Positions 25,002 to 32,484 of a stretch of DNA of 53,873 nucleotides are shown here, one piece after another (position 1 is the stretch's first letter; each line of letters opens with the position of its first letter). A program made the position numbers and the translations under genes. Origin of the DNA: Oscillospiraceae bacterium. Its GTDB lineage: Bacteria; Bacillota; Clostridia; Oscillospirales; Oscillospiraceae. Location: contig JAFZDL010000088.1 of NCBI GenBank assembly GCA_017561205.1, positions 1 to 53,873 of the forward strand, in the 5' to 3' direction. Under the pieces are notes generated by a model, which saw only the letters and a program-made list of their open reading frames with translations, was not told the DNA's origin and did no database searches.

Positions 25002-25928
25002 ATGCCAGAAATAGTAGGTTACGGTGTTTGTATTAGAAATACACCCATTAAAGTCGAGAACACAGTTGTTTATCAAGAACTTACCAACATTGGTATTAAC
25101 TTGGACAAAATATCTATTGATATTGTCCGTGCCGACACTACAGCTCGCCCTCAATTAGCAGAATTAATCAAGGAATTGGGTGTAGGCGACCAAATACATA
25201 TGTACTCTATCGATGCATTTTTGTTGGGCGATTGCAGAAGAGCAATATTGTATTATTCTGATATCCTCAAAAAAGGAATCGACCTTGTTATTTATGATTT
25301 TGATGGAGCAATCGCAAAATTATCACCATTCTCAACTCTTCGCTTTGGCGATAGAAAAGCAGGTGAAGAACTCCTTGTAAAATCTTTAAAATCAACAGAT
25401 GAACTAATATACGATTTTGGAGAATATTTTGTCGATGCCACTCCTTCTAAAAATTCTGGCGGGTTACGAACGGAAGCCAGAGCAAACATAAGCAATGCAT
25501 TTAAGGAAATATATTTTGCATATGAGTCATATCAAATAAAGCAAGAGAAGACATTAGAACTCCTAAAAGATTATTGCGGAATTGGCAGTAAAGTTACTTT
25601 TTGGTTGATGGCAAAAGACTATGAGGCTTCTCTACATTATAGCGATGACCTTTCCAATCAACCGTTTGAGATTTTTGACCTACCAAAGCGGTGTGGAAAA
25701 ATTCCAGAGGAATATCATCAAATCACAAAACTTGCAGACTCTTACATTGGTACTATTTCCAGTGAACGAGAACGAGTTGAAATCGCAATGCGAGAATTAA
25801 ATATGATTAGTAGTTACGGTGTTTACCGCCGTTGGCAATTGGTCGCTGAGAAAACTCCCAAGCCCCGAAAGCACATTATAATAGACTTCAATTTTGATGA
25901 CTTTGATGAAAAATATACAAAGAAATAA
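25002..25928 (+). CDS. Degenerate serine-recombinase-like protein
   Basis: A 308-residue protein. Its N-terminal 120 residues follow the serine-recombinase fold by pattern: VGYGVCIRN in place of GYxRVS, then RADTTARPQLAELIKELGVGDQIHMYSIDAF, then ILKKGIDLVIYDFDGAIAKLSPFSTL. The catalytic Ser is missing, and the DRLxRS arginine motif is replaced by SIDAFLLGD, so it is probably inactive as a recombinase. The remaining 190 residues are unrecognised. The ATG at 25002 follows GAGAGGTG. It has a strong promoter of its own. A DNA-binding or regulatory role is possible. Confidence 0.72.
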   Translation: MPEIVGYGVCIRNTPIKVENTVVYQELTNIGINLDKISIDIVRADTTARPQLAELIKELGVGDQIHMYSIDAFLLGDCRRAILYYSDILKKGIDLVIYDFDGAIAKLSPFSTLRFGDRKAGEELLVKSLKSTDELIYDFGEYFVDATPSKNSGGLRTEARANISNAFKEIYFAYESYQIKQEKTLELLKDYCGIGSKVTFWLMAKDYEASLHYSDDLSNQPFEIFDLPKRCGKIPEEYHQITKLADSYIGTISSERERVEIAMRELNMISSYGVYRRWQLVAEKTPKPRKHIIIDFNFDDFDEKYTKK

Positions 25929-25954
25929 AAGAGTGGGATTAGTCCCACTCTTTT
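25927..25954. terminator. Bidirectional terminator between convergent genes
   Basis: AAAAGAGTGGGA-TTAG-TCCCACTCTTTT, perfect 12-bp stem with A- and T-rich arms, shared by the recombinase-like gene and mobV. Confidence 0.9.
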
Positions 25955-27131
25955 ATCTTGCAATATTTCTAATCGCATTCTTATCATTTTGTATCTCAGG
26001 CATTCTCCACAACACCTCTTTAATTAATTCGTGAGCAGCAACACTCGTAGCCTCGAATCTATTTAGTGTAGTTTCAATCTTCTCAAAGTCTTTCCTCATA
26101 AGATTTTTCTTCACATTATGTTGTTGATTGCTAAATGTTCTTCTAACACTCTCTATATCATCGTATAATGCCTGTACTTCGTTTAATTGCTTTTCTATGT
26201 TCTTCTTTCTACTTAATAGGAAAAGTCCGTTCAAAAGTGAGCCGAGGGCATATAGCAAACCATTTGCAAGATTCCCCCAAAAATCCAAATCCTTTCTTAA
26301 TTGTTTCTCTGCCGTAACATCACCTTTTTTCAATTCCCATATGCTATCTTTAATTCTTTTTCTGATAGGTGTTAATTGATTCCAGGTTGAACGGGTTATA
26401 TCCTGATACTGTTTCCATTGGCCATCTAATATCTGTTTCTGTTCTGCTACAATCAAATCAGAATCCTTATCAATAATATCTCTATTCTTTTTTAGTTGTT
26501 CAGATAGTGCTTTTAATTCTTTGATTTCTTTATTTCCGCCCTGTGCCTTTGTAATGCCTGTGTGAACCGATGTTTTAAATCCTAACCACTCTTCTATGTG
26601 GCTATCTAATCTATTATGAAACTGCCTTAAATAGGTTCTATTGATACATTTATCCGTATTGAATATATACATCTCTTTATCTGGTCTGTTTTTATATTTC
26701 TTAATCTTTTTGTGTATCGGAGCAAACTTCAGGTGGATATGAGGTTTAAATTTAAAGTTCTCGTTTTCTAATGATTCGTCTTTATGAACCCAAGCGGAAA
26801 CAATGTTTTCTTTACCGAAATCATTTTCTATTAATTGCACTGCAGCTTTAAAAAATTGTTTTTCCAATTCTTCATTTTTGGGAAAGTCTTCTGGCAATGT
26901 CAAGCATAAAGATACCAGAAAATTTGTATCATCTCTTATCGTTCCTCCCGTATCTTTCACCATTTTTATTAACTCTTTCAGATACTCTTTTGGATTCTCT
27001 ATATTACACAAATTATAGTTTAAATGACTTCTTTCCTTATCAATATTTTCTTTTAAATATGTGTTTTCTCTTGCATCGTGCTCTATCATATGAAAAGCAT
27101 TAATACCTTTATATTTAGCAAAATGTGCCAT
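25953..27131 (-). CDS. MobV (Mob/Pre) family relaxase
   Basis: Nicks oriT to start mobilization. 392 residues. The N-terminal relaxase domain shows motif I-like INAFHMIEHDAREN, SHLNYNLCN (35-43) and the metal motif HKDES...KPHIHLKF, with His116, His131 and His133. The spacing between HKDES and PHIH is longer than in the usual HxDExxPH(M)H. The C-terminal half is charged and helical with a hydrophobic segment near 285-310 (LANGLLYALGSLLNGLFLLS), probably a membrane-associated hairpin. AAGGAG precedes the ATG. A candidate oriT lies 130 bp upstream. Confidence 0.88.
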   Translation of the reverse strand: MAHFAKYKGINAFHMIEHDARENTYLKENIDKERSHLNYNLCNIENPKEYLKELIKMVKDTGGTIRDDTNFLVSLCLTLPEDFPKNEELEKQFFKAAVQLIENDFGKENIVSAWVHKDESLENENFKFKPHIHLKFAPIHKKIKKYKNRPDKEMYIFNTDKCINRTYLRQFHNRLDSHIEEWLGFKTSVHTGITKAQGGNKEIKELKALSEQLKKNRDIIDKDSDLIVAEQKQILDGQWKQYQDITRSTWNQLTPIRKRIKDSIWELKKGDVTAEKQLRKDLDFWGNLANGLLYALGSLLNGLFLLSRKKNIEKQLNEVQALYDDIESVRRTFSNQQHNVKKNLMRKDFEKIETTLNRFEATSVAAHELIKEVLWRMPEIQNDKNAIRNIAR

Positions 27132-27240
27132 TTATATCACTCCTTTAATTTTCTGATATAAATATGTTAAAAGGATTATTTTTACAAACGAAAAAATAAT
27201 GTAGCAAGGTAGGCAATTTTTTTGCTGCCGCAAAAATTCC

Positions 27241-27305
27241 TCCTTGGTCTGCCGACACCTAAAAGGTGTATACACCTTTACCGTGTGGATGCTTCGCCCG
27301 TGTGG
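27241..27305. other. Candidate oriT upstream of mobV
   Basis: Perfect 18-bp palindrome AAAGGTGTATACACCTTT (27262-27279) followed at once by two direct CCGTGTGG repeats (27281-27288 and 27298-27305), about 130-170 bp before mobV. A short inverted repeat directly upstream of the relaxase gene is the usual MobV oriT layout; the nick position is not predicted. Confidence 0.55.
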
Positions 27306-27315
27306 AGGAAGATAC

Positions 27316-27407
27316 ATGAGGAAATACAACAAAATTGAATCAACAGCCAAAAACACCGCCTTTTTCATCAAAAGCGGTGTTTTTCATTTTTACTCATATC
27401 TTTTTTA
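27316..27407 (+). repeat. Repeat copy 1 at left edge of cargo block
   Basis: About 85 bp nearly identical to 31,296-31,388: only three changes across the last 75 bp. It contains AACACCGCC...GGCGGTGTT-type arms with T-rich flanks. Direct orientation. Together the copies bracket the lipoprotein/sigma-factor block. Confidence 0.85.
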
Positions 27408-27408
27408 G
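27316..27408 (+). CDS. Possible 30-residue peptide in repeated cassette
   Basis: Short frame with a strong site, GGAGGAA, 5 nt before the ATG. The peptide runs MRKYNKIESTAKNTAF and then FIKSGVFHFYSYLF. A second copy at 31,296 keeps ESTAKNTAF-Y-IKSGVFHFYSYLF, with two of three base changes silent. The same DNA also forms an ACACCGC/GCGGTGT hairpin, so it may simply be a terminator repeat. Confidence 0.35.
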   Translation: MRKYNKIESTAKNTAFFIKSGVFHFYSYLF

Positions 27409-27416
27409 TAATAAAA

Positions 27417-27483
27417 GTATCATATAGATGATATTTTTCAAAGTATCACCTTGCTGATATCAAATGCATCATCTAAGTGATAC
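27417..27483. promoter_or_regulatory. Three 18-bp palindromic operator-like sites
   Basis: GTATCATATAGATGATAT (27417-27434), GTATCACCTTGCTGATAT (27443-27460) and GCATCATCTAAGTGATAC (27466-27483), consensus GTATCA-6nt-TGATAC, with starts 26 and 23 bp apart. They lie between mobV/oriT and the cargo genes and may be bound by an element regulator such as the XRE protein at 30,933. Confidence 0.65.
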
Positions 27484-27543
27484 TAAATCGCTAAAAATGC
27501 AACAAGGTTTCGATTCAAACAATTTTGCAGCGAAAAAGGCATA

Positions 27544-27580
27544 AAAAAAGATATGCAGAATTTTTCTGCATATCTTTTTT
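27544..27580 (-). terminator. Terminator of the cargo operon
   Basis: Perfect 17-bp stem AAAAAAGATATGCAGAA / TTCTGCATATCTTTTTT with a 3-nt loop, 2 bp after the stop at 27583. One arm (AAAAAAGATATGCAGAA) recurs alone at 32,606. Confidence 0.9.
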
Positions 27581-27582
27581 GC

Positions 27583-28644
27583 TTAATTCTCTTGATAAAC
27601 CGTGCCTTCATAAACACTATCAAATCTGAACGAACCGTCTTCTTCATTGAAGACCACACGAACATCATAGTTCCACCAACCGAGGTCAACATTAGTTTTC
27701 AGATTGTACTCGTTTTCCTTGTCCTCGTTTCTGGTGCAAACCACATCAGAATCCAACACAACCGCTCCGCTATTATCTTTTACGGTAATGTGACCCGTTG
27801 TATTGTACAAGAAACCCTTGTTTAAAGTAATGGTATAGTTGTTACCGCCATTACTGCCAGTCCAAGTGGTATCCTTTGCAAGTTCGTAAGTATTTATCTC
27901 TTCAAATGTGTAGTTTACAACAGACCACTCTTTTGTGTCCGTATTCTTTTCGTAATATACAACAAGTGTGCCTTCCTGAATCAGACCATTTTTCGCACTG
28001 CTTTGCACCTTATTATGAACACTGCCTTTGGTTTTTTCGTATTGGTCTATTTCCTCACCGATAAAAGACTTATATTCTTCACCAAGGTTTTGCTCTGTTA
28101 CATATTGATTCCAGAGTGCTTTGTGGTCAAAGTTTTCCTTTTTGATATAATCAGGAGAAAGTGAAGGGAAAATTACATACAACAAAACTTGTAAAATCGT
28201 CAGACCAATAGCAACTATGGTTGCAATCTTAACCAGTTTTTTTGTAATATCAATGTGCTTCTCATTATTGGTGAAAATTCTGATTAAATCATAAACAATA
28301 GGTTTTACAAGCAAATGTAACAAGGTAATAAAAGCAATTACACCGCTTGCCCATCCATAATCAGGGAAAATCCAACCAATAATCAGAGAGGGAATCAGCG
28401 GGAGCATAATCATAAATATTGCCCCAAATATATTTTCAAAGGCAAATGCTTTGAGGGACATAACCCTTTCTTTGGGTTCACCATCAAAGGGTGTTTCTTC
28501 GCTCTGTATTTCAGTCCCCAAACCTATCGCTCTTAGCAGGTATATGATGATTACACCCGCCCATATTGTTTTAAAGATAGCAGAACTGACAACAAACAGA
28601 ATTACTTGCCATATTAGTCGCTTAATCGCTTGTTTTCGTACCAT
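27583..28644 (-). CDS. Polytopic membrane protein with extracytoplasmic tail
   Basis: 353 residues, not recognised. About four hydrophobic helices lie in the first 170 residues (near 10-36, 68-90, 98-115 and 139-160). A hydrophilic, beta-rich region of about 180 residues follows, with WTGSNGGNNYTITLNKGFLY and a closing DVRVVFNEEDGSFRFDSVYEG. That last motif echoes the end of the sigma-fusion protein (EEDQFYFDTGPFEA), so the two proteins may share a sensing domain type. It is last gene of the cargo operon, 20 bp after the lipoprotein gene. Confidence 0.75.
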   Translation of the reverse strand: MVRKQAIKRLIWQVILFVVSSAIFKTIWAGVIIIYLLRAIGLGTEIQSEETPFDGEPKERVMSLKAFAFENIFGAIFMIMLPLIPSLIIGWIFPDYGWASGVIAFITLLHLLVKPIVYDLIRIFTNNEKHIDITKKLVKIATIVAIGLTILQVLLYVIFPSLSPDYIKKENFDHKALWNQYVTEQNLGEEYKSFIGEEIDQYEKTKGSVHNKVQSSAKNGLIQEGTLVVYYEKNTDTKEWSVVNYTFEEINTYELAKDTTWTGSNGGNNYTITLNKGFLYNTTGHITVKDNSGAVVLDSDVVCTRNEDKENEYNLKTNVDLGWWNYDVRVVFNEEDGSFRFDSVYEGTVYQEN

Positions 28645-28664
28645 AAACTATGCTCTCCAATCTT

Positions 28665-29297
28665 TTATTTTTCAACTGTAAAAGCAAAAGAATCAATGAT
28701 AGGTTCATCAGAGGGAGCACCTCTAAATACAACGGCATATTCTTCTGAAATTAAAGCGAAATAAAAACTGGACATTCTATAACTATAAACTTTGTATGTA
28801 ATACCAGTTTTTGAAGTGAAATCCTTATCGTAGGTAATTTGATGCTGTAGCTCACAAGTAGTAAAGGTTTCATATGCTTCGTTGCTAATAAAACCAAACT
28901 CCAGCTCCTGCTTACTATTAACAACAACATTTAAACCTAGATACTCTAAGGTATCAAATTTTAATCTCAAAACATCAACGGTATTATTCTGTCCTGTCGG
29001 GTCTGGATAAGTGAAACTCCTTGCTTTGCCCACACTGTAATTGCTATCAAGATTGTGCTTTACGATAATATTTTTTTCATCAGGAACAACAAGACAAGCA
29101 ATTTTATTTGCATACTCATCTTCTACAACTTCATTCTTTGTATCACTTTCCGTTGAATTAGTTGTAGTGGATGTGTCTGTATCTGTAATGGTCGTTCCCG
29201 AATTGTTATTATCAACAGAAGTGTCTGTTTTACCACCACAGGCACATAAACCAAATACCATAATCAAGCATAATGCCAAACATAATAATTTTTTCAT
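28665..29297 (-). CDS. Cargo lipoprotein
   Basis: 210 residues with a typical lipoprotein signal peptide (MKKLLCLALCLIMVFGLCAC, lipobox LCAC, Cys20) and a Thr/Ser/Asp-rich linker (about 25-55). A single globular domain follows (ITYKVYSYRMSSFYFALISEEYAVVFRGAPSD). No family recognised. It lies in the same operon as the membrane protein and the membrane-fused sigma factor, so it is a candidate part of an envelope-sensing set. Confidence 0.78.
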   Translation of the reverse strand: MKKLLCLALCLIMVFGLCACGGKTDTSVDNNNSGTTITDTDTSTTTNSTESDTKNEVVEDEYANKIACLVVPDEKNIIVKHNLDSNYSVGKARSFTYPDPTGQNNTVDVLRLKFDTLEYLGLNVVVNSKQELEFGFISNEAYETFTTCELQHQITYDKDFTSKTGITYKVYSYRMSSFYFALISEEYAVVFRGAPSDEPIIDSFAFTVEK

Positions 29298-29347
29298 TTT
29301 ATATTACCTCCAAAATTTTTTACAATATAAATTCCTTTTTCTGTACT

Positions 29348-29461
29348 CTACAATTTTAGTGCTATTAGTATTTTTCGAATTTGCTCTACTCTCTCAGGCG
29401 GGAGTTTGTTCCGTATGGAATCCCATAGAAGAATGTAGTACAAATTGCTGTGTTCTCGCAT
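29348..29461 (-). CDS. 37-residue conserved-looking small protein
   Basis: Short frame with an excellent ribosome site (AAGGAGG, 7-8 nt before the ATG). The peptide is MREHSNLYYILLWDSIRNKL and then PPERVEQIRKILIALKL: one amphipathic and one basic helix, no signal peptide. It sits between the sigma-fusion gene and the lipoprotein in the same orientation. Spacing and Shine-Dalgarno strength argue that it is translated; function unknown. Confidence 0.5.
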   Translation of the reverse strand: MREHSNLYYILLWDSIRNKLPPERVEQIRKILIALKL

Positions 29462-29530
29462 ATGTTTTTCCTCCTTACACTTATAGGAGAAACGAGAGCA
29501 CCGTTTGGTTTTATTTTTTTGAAAAATTTT

Positions 29531-30766
29531 TTATTTCTTTTTTAAAACTGCTTCAAATGGACCTGTATCAAAATAGAATTGGTCTTCTTCGGGTTGATAT
29601 CTTAGGGTGAATTCTTTATATCCAGCATAATCATCTGACCATCCTGCTATTTCCTCATCCAGTTTTATATCATAGAAGGTAGAACCCGCATGCAACATTT
29701 CCGCAGGTCTCCCTGTTCCTGTAAAATGTCGTGAATAATTTGTCCCATCAACAGCATTTACAACCAATCTACCCTCAATACTATCCTCATCCATTTGAGA
29801 GATAACTAATGTAAATTTGTTTTCATTTGATAGGTTTAGTCCAATATTGATTCCGCCTTGACCTTCCCATACCTGCACCAGTTGACCTGCTGATATTTGA
29901 CCGCCCTCGTTTGTAGTTGCATCAGGTTTGTTGACGATGTTCACAACCGCAACCGTGCCACCAACTGCAATCGTTGCCGCTGCAATTGCTGCAACAATCT
30001 TTTGCCAAAGATTCCAAACGATTTTTGTTCCGCTCTTAACCAAAGACGATAAGGACAATTTCGCTCCTGTTGCGGTGGAAACTCCTGTTGCAACGGTTTG
30101 TGCCGTTGTCGCTGACATAGCACTCGCACCAAAATCCGATGCAAACAACCACAACAGAAGAGGAAGAACACCAGCACAACGAAGTTTGACATTGTGTTTC
30201 TTCTCATAGGATTCTACGGATGCTTTGATTGCTTTTCTCGCATAGTTCAGTCTGCTCTTAACTGTTCCTTCTGTAACACCTTGAATCTCGGCAATTTCCT
30301 TGACGGAAAGTTCGTCATAGTAATACAGGATAACGGCAGTTCGCTGTTCTGCGGGAAGACTATCGACAATATCAAGAATCGTCTTCTTGAAATCGTCTTT
30401 GTCGAGGTTTTCCTCAGGGATGAACTCCGTTCTTTCTTCTTCAAGGGTATCAAAGATGGTAGTTCCATCTTCGTTCTCGTCTACTGTAGCTTCTCGATTT
30501 TGCTTTTTCAGGTGTTGCAAACAATGTCTGTATGTAATTTGCCTTGACCAAGCAGGATAAGCGACAGGGTCATTCAAGGAGTTTATGTTCTGAAAAATAG
30601 TAACAAATGTCTCCTGAGTGACATCTGCTGCTAAGGTTTCATCCTTAATTGTCTTTAAAGCGAAGTAATAAACATCGTTGTAAGTTTCAGTAAAGAGGTC
30701 ATTTAATGCCTGATTATCTCCCGCTTGTGCTTTCGCCACAAGGGAAGATAGATTCTCTTTTTGCAT
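29531..30766 (-). CDS. ECF-type sigma factor fused to a membrane helix and outer domain
   Basis: 411 residues. The first 180 are a sigma-70 family factor: region 2 (about 23-90, DVTQETFVTIFQNINSLND) and region 4 (about 137-178, ELSVKEIAEIQGVTEGTVKSRLN). A weakly hydrophobic stretch (199-212) follows, then a clear membrane helix (about 256-278). The roughly 130-residue extracytoplasmic domain begins near VWEGQGGINIG. Such fusions put promoter selection and signal sensing in one chain, without a separate anti-sigma factor. It has its own consensus promoter and heads the cargo operon. Confidence 0.88.
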   Translation of the reverse strand: MQKENLSSLVAKAQAGDNQALNDLFTETYNDVYYFALKTIKDETLAADVTQETFVTIFQNINSLNDPVAYPAWSRQITYRHCLQHLKKQNREATVDENEDGTTIFDTLEEERTEFIPEENLDKDDFKKTILDIVDSLPAEQRTAVILYYYDELSVKEIAEIQGVTEGTVKSRLNYARKAIKASVESYEKKHNVKLRCAGVLPLLLWLFASDFGASAMSATTAQTVATGVSTATGAKLSLSSLVKSGTKIVWNLWQKIVAAIAAATIAVGGTVAVVNIVNKPDATTNEGGQISAGQLVQVWEGQGGINIGLNLSNENKFTLVISQMDEDSIEGRLVVNAVDGTNYSRHFTGTGRPAEMLHAGSTFYDIKLDEEIAGWSDDYAGYKEFTLRYQPEEDQFYFDTGPFEAVLKKK

Positions 30767-30826
30767 ATTTCACCTCACAGTCCAGTTTGCAAATATACTA
30801 ACCGAAAAATATACATACTCTATCCT

Positions 30827-30855
30827 ATTATACTACTATGGTTGTAAATAGTCAA
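30827..30855 (-). promoter_or_regulatory. Sigma-A promoter of the sigma-fusion gene
   Basis: Minus strand TTGACT (30850-30855), 17 bp, TATAAT (30827-30832), about 60 nt upstream of the ATG at 30766. Direct ATAATTGA repeats near 30867-30884 lie between it and the divergent XRE gene. Confidence 0.8.
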
Positions 30856-30932
30856 TGTTTAGCAATCATAATTGATTATAATTGACCTCTGTTTTTAGTA
30901 CAATAATTGTAATGAGAAACGAGGTGAAGGAA

Positions 30933-31265
30933 ATGTATGAAGATGCACAGTTCCTAATGGATATGGGTGAGCGAATCGCCAAACGGAGGAAGGAACTTAA
31001 CCTAACACAAGAACAATTGGCGGAAAGCATCAATTTGAGCCTGCAATCCATTTCCTGCATTGAGTTGGGAAAGAAGGCAATCAGACCGCAAAATCTGGTC
31101 AACCTCTGCAACACCTTAAATATTTCTACCGATTACATATTAACTGGGAAAAAAGAGGTTAAACAATTAGAGGGTGTTTTCAAAAAATTAGCGGTACTGA
31201 GTGAAAGCGACTATACTATGGTTGAAAATCTGGTTGAGCATTTATATAAGAACAGCAAAAAATGA
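30933..31265 (+). CDS. XRE-family regulator of element B
   Basis: A 110-residue Cro/CI-like regulator. HTH residues lie at about 10-65: MGERIAKRRKELNLTQEQLA, ESINLSLQSISCIELGKKAI, ISTDYILTGK. The C-terminal 40 residues are helical (KLAVLSESDYTMVENLVEHLYK). The frame opens at 30882, but GAGGTGAAGG precedes the ATG at 30933. It is divergent from the sigma-fusion gene and may control that operon, and perhaps the GTATCA...TGATAC sites near oriT. Confidence 0.9.
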   Translation: MYEDAQFLMDMGERIAKRRKELNLTQEQLAESINLSLQSISCIELGKKAIRPQNLVNLCNTLNISTDYILTGKKEVKQLEGVFKKLAVLSESDYTMVENLVEHLYKNSKK

Positions 31266-31290
31266 CATCGTGTAAAACGGTGTCATTTTT
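31258..31290 (+). terminator. Terminator after the XRE gene
   Basis: AAAATGACATCG / CGGTGTCATTTTT with a TGTAAAA loop; the left arm includes the stop codon, and TTTTTCTTTT follows. Confidence 0.8.
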
Positions 31291-31295
31291 CTTTT

Positions 31296-31433
31296 ATGAG
31301 CAAATATAAAAACAACAATATTGAATCAACCGCAAAAAACACCGCCTTTTACATCAAAAGCGGTGTTTTTCATTTTTACTCATATCTTTTTTACAAGCAA
31401 ACAAAAACCATCATACTTATAATATCAAATTAA
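31296..31433 (+). repeat. Repeat copy 2 at right edge of cargo block
   Basis: Direct copy of 27,316-27,407 (shared part 31,296-31,388), continuing as a 45-codon open frame that starts MSKYKNNNIESTAKNTAF. No ribosome site precedes this copy's ATG, because the XRE terminator abuts it. Confidence 0.8.
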
Positions 31434-31450
31434 AACAGGTGGTGTTTTAT

Positions 31451-31636
31451 ATGGATACTAAACAAGCAGAAAACATAAACGATTGCTTCAAAAATATTCT
31501 TGAAGGAACGACTTGTCAGCTTGAGCTGAAACCCATACCAGTTTCAAATGCGGATTTCCCAAAAAGGAAGAAAAAGCGGAAAAAGAGGTATCGTTCAATA
31601 GGTTTGTTTTGGGATGGTTATGAAATTTTGATATGA
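31451..31636 (+). CDS. Small basic protein
   Basis: 61 residues: an acidic helical start (MDTKQAENINDCFKNILEG) and a strongly basic centre (FPKRKKKRKKRYRSIG), ending FWDGYEILI. AGGTGG lies 8 nt before the ATG at 31451; a longer frame to 31439 lacks a site. The charge pattern suggests RNA or DNA binding. It is the last gene before the structured-RNA tract. No family recognised. Confidence 0.55.
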   Translation: MDTKQAENINDCFKNILEGTTCQLELKPIPVSNADFPKRKKKRKKRYRSIGLFWDGYEILI

Positions 31637-31784
31637 GGAAATTTTCTTTCGATTTTCAAAACGATTAAACATACTTACTTTGCCATAATAAATATGGTTT
31701 GTGTGTGATGTGATAATATATCTAAGGGGTTAGACAAGTCACATTCTATTTATTTCCCCTCCTTCAAGTGATGTGGATTGTTGC

Positions 31785-31824
31785 AAAAAGGTCTTATCGG
31801 TTCTCGGACTGATAAGACCTTTTT
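31785..31824 (+). terminator. Strong terminator after the small basic gene
   Basis: AAAAAGGTCTTATC / GATAAGACCTTTTT, 14-bp perfect stem, 12-nt loop, then GTTTTT. Confidence 0.9.
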
Positions 31825-32055
31825 GTTTTTCTCGATTTTGAATTGACTTCTATCATACTAATATCACAACTAAATAAAAAAGACCTAATCGGTGCAAACG
31901 ATTAAGTCCAACGGGCAATATAGGAGAGATATATCACCCATACAATAATTATGTCAGATTCCTTTTGATTTTGTAATCAAGTAAAGATACATAAACCACC
32001 ATTGAATGTCTTATCTACCTATAAGGTCGGTAAGGCATTTTTTGTTTCTCTTTTA

Positions 32056-32460
32056 GGCGGTGAAATGGTAGTTAGACACCCTAAATATGCTACGGTTGGT
32101 CACCCCCGTTTGTAGAAAAAAGACTCGGCGGTTGAAGATTTGTTCGCTCTATTCAACTGTCGTCATTGGTTAATGTTTGGGAGTTTATATCACCAAGTAA
32201 ATAAAAGCAAACTCAAGGGCGGTATATTGGAAACGATATACCATTAGGATGCCGTGAAGATGATGACAAAGTCAAGTCCCCAAGGGCACGGTGCGGGAGA
32301 AGACGGTTACGAATGTATGAAGACTTTGTTCTGGCAATGAAAAAACCAGTTAGATAGGAGCGAACCCCAAAGAAGAAACCTCACGGGTCTATTGTCTAAC
32401 TCACCTGCTCTTTAGGTGAGTTATGCCCTTATGCTATTTCCTACGGGTCAGGTTCGAATT
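32056..32460 (+). ncRNA. Candidate large structured RNA
   Basis: At least eight complementary arm pairs in about 400 nt: GGTGA/TCACC (32059, 32100) enclosing GTAG/CTAC; GTTGAA/TTCAAC (32131, 32152); GAGTTT/AAACTC (32181, 32209); GGTATAT/ATATACC (32221, 32236); CCGTG/CACGG (32252, 32287); CAAAGTC/GACTTTG (32267, 32322); long-range CGAACC/GGTTCG (32361, 32451) around AACTCACCT/AGGTGAGTT (32398, 32414). AGTTAGA/TCTAACT offers an alternative pairing. Strand is assumed. Large ornate element RNAs (ROOL, GOLLD, HEARO) are comparison classes, but I cannot assign one. Confidence 0.5.
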
Positions 32461-32484
32461 TGAAAGGGGTTCTGAGTTGGTTGA

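Noticed and set aside
27132-27371. 79-codon minus-strand frame ending at the mobV start
   Set aside because: It runs through the candidate oriT palindrome and repeat copy 1; no ribosome site and no conserved-looking segment.
32056-32460. tRNA-like D-arm (GTGAAATGGTAG...CAC) and T-loop (GGTTCGAAT) pieces
   Set aside because: They are nearly 350 nt apart, the acceptor arms do not pair and no anticodon arm fits. Treated as parts of the unclassified structured RNA.
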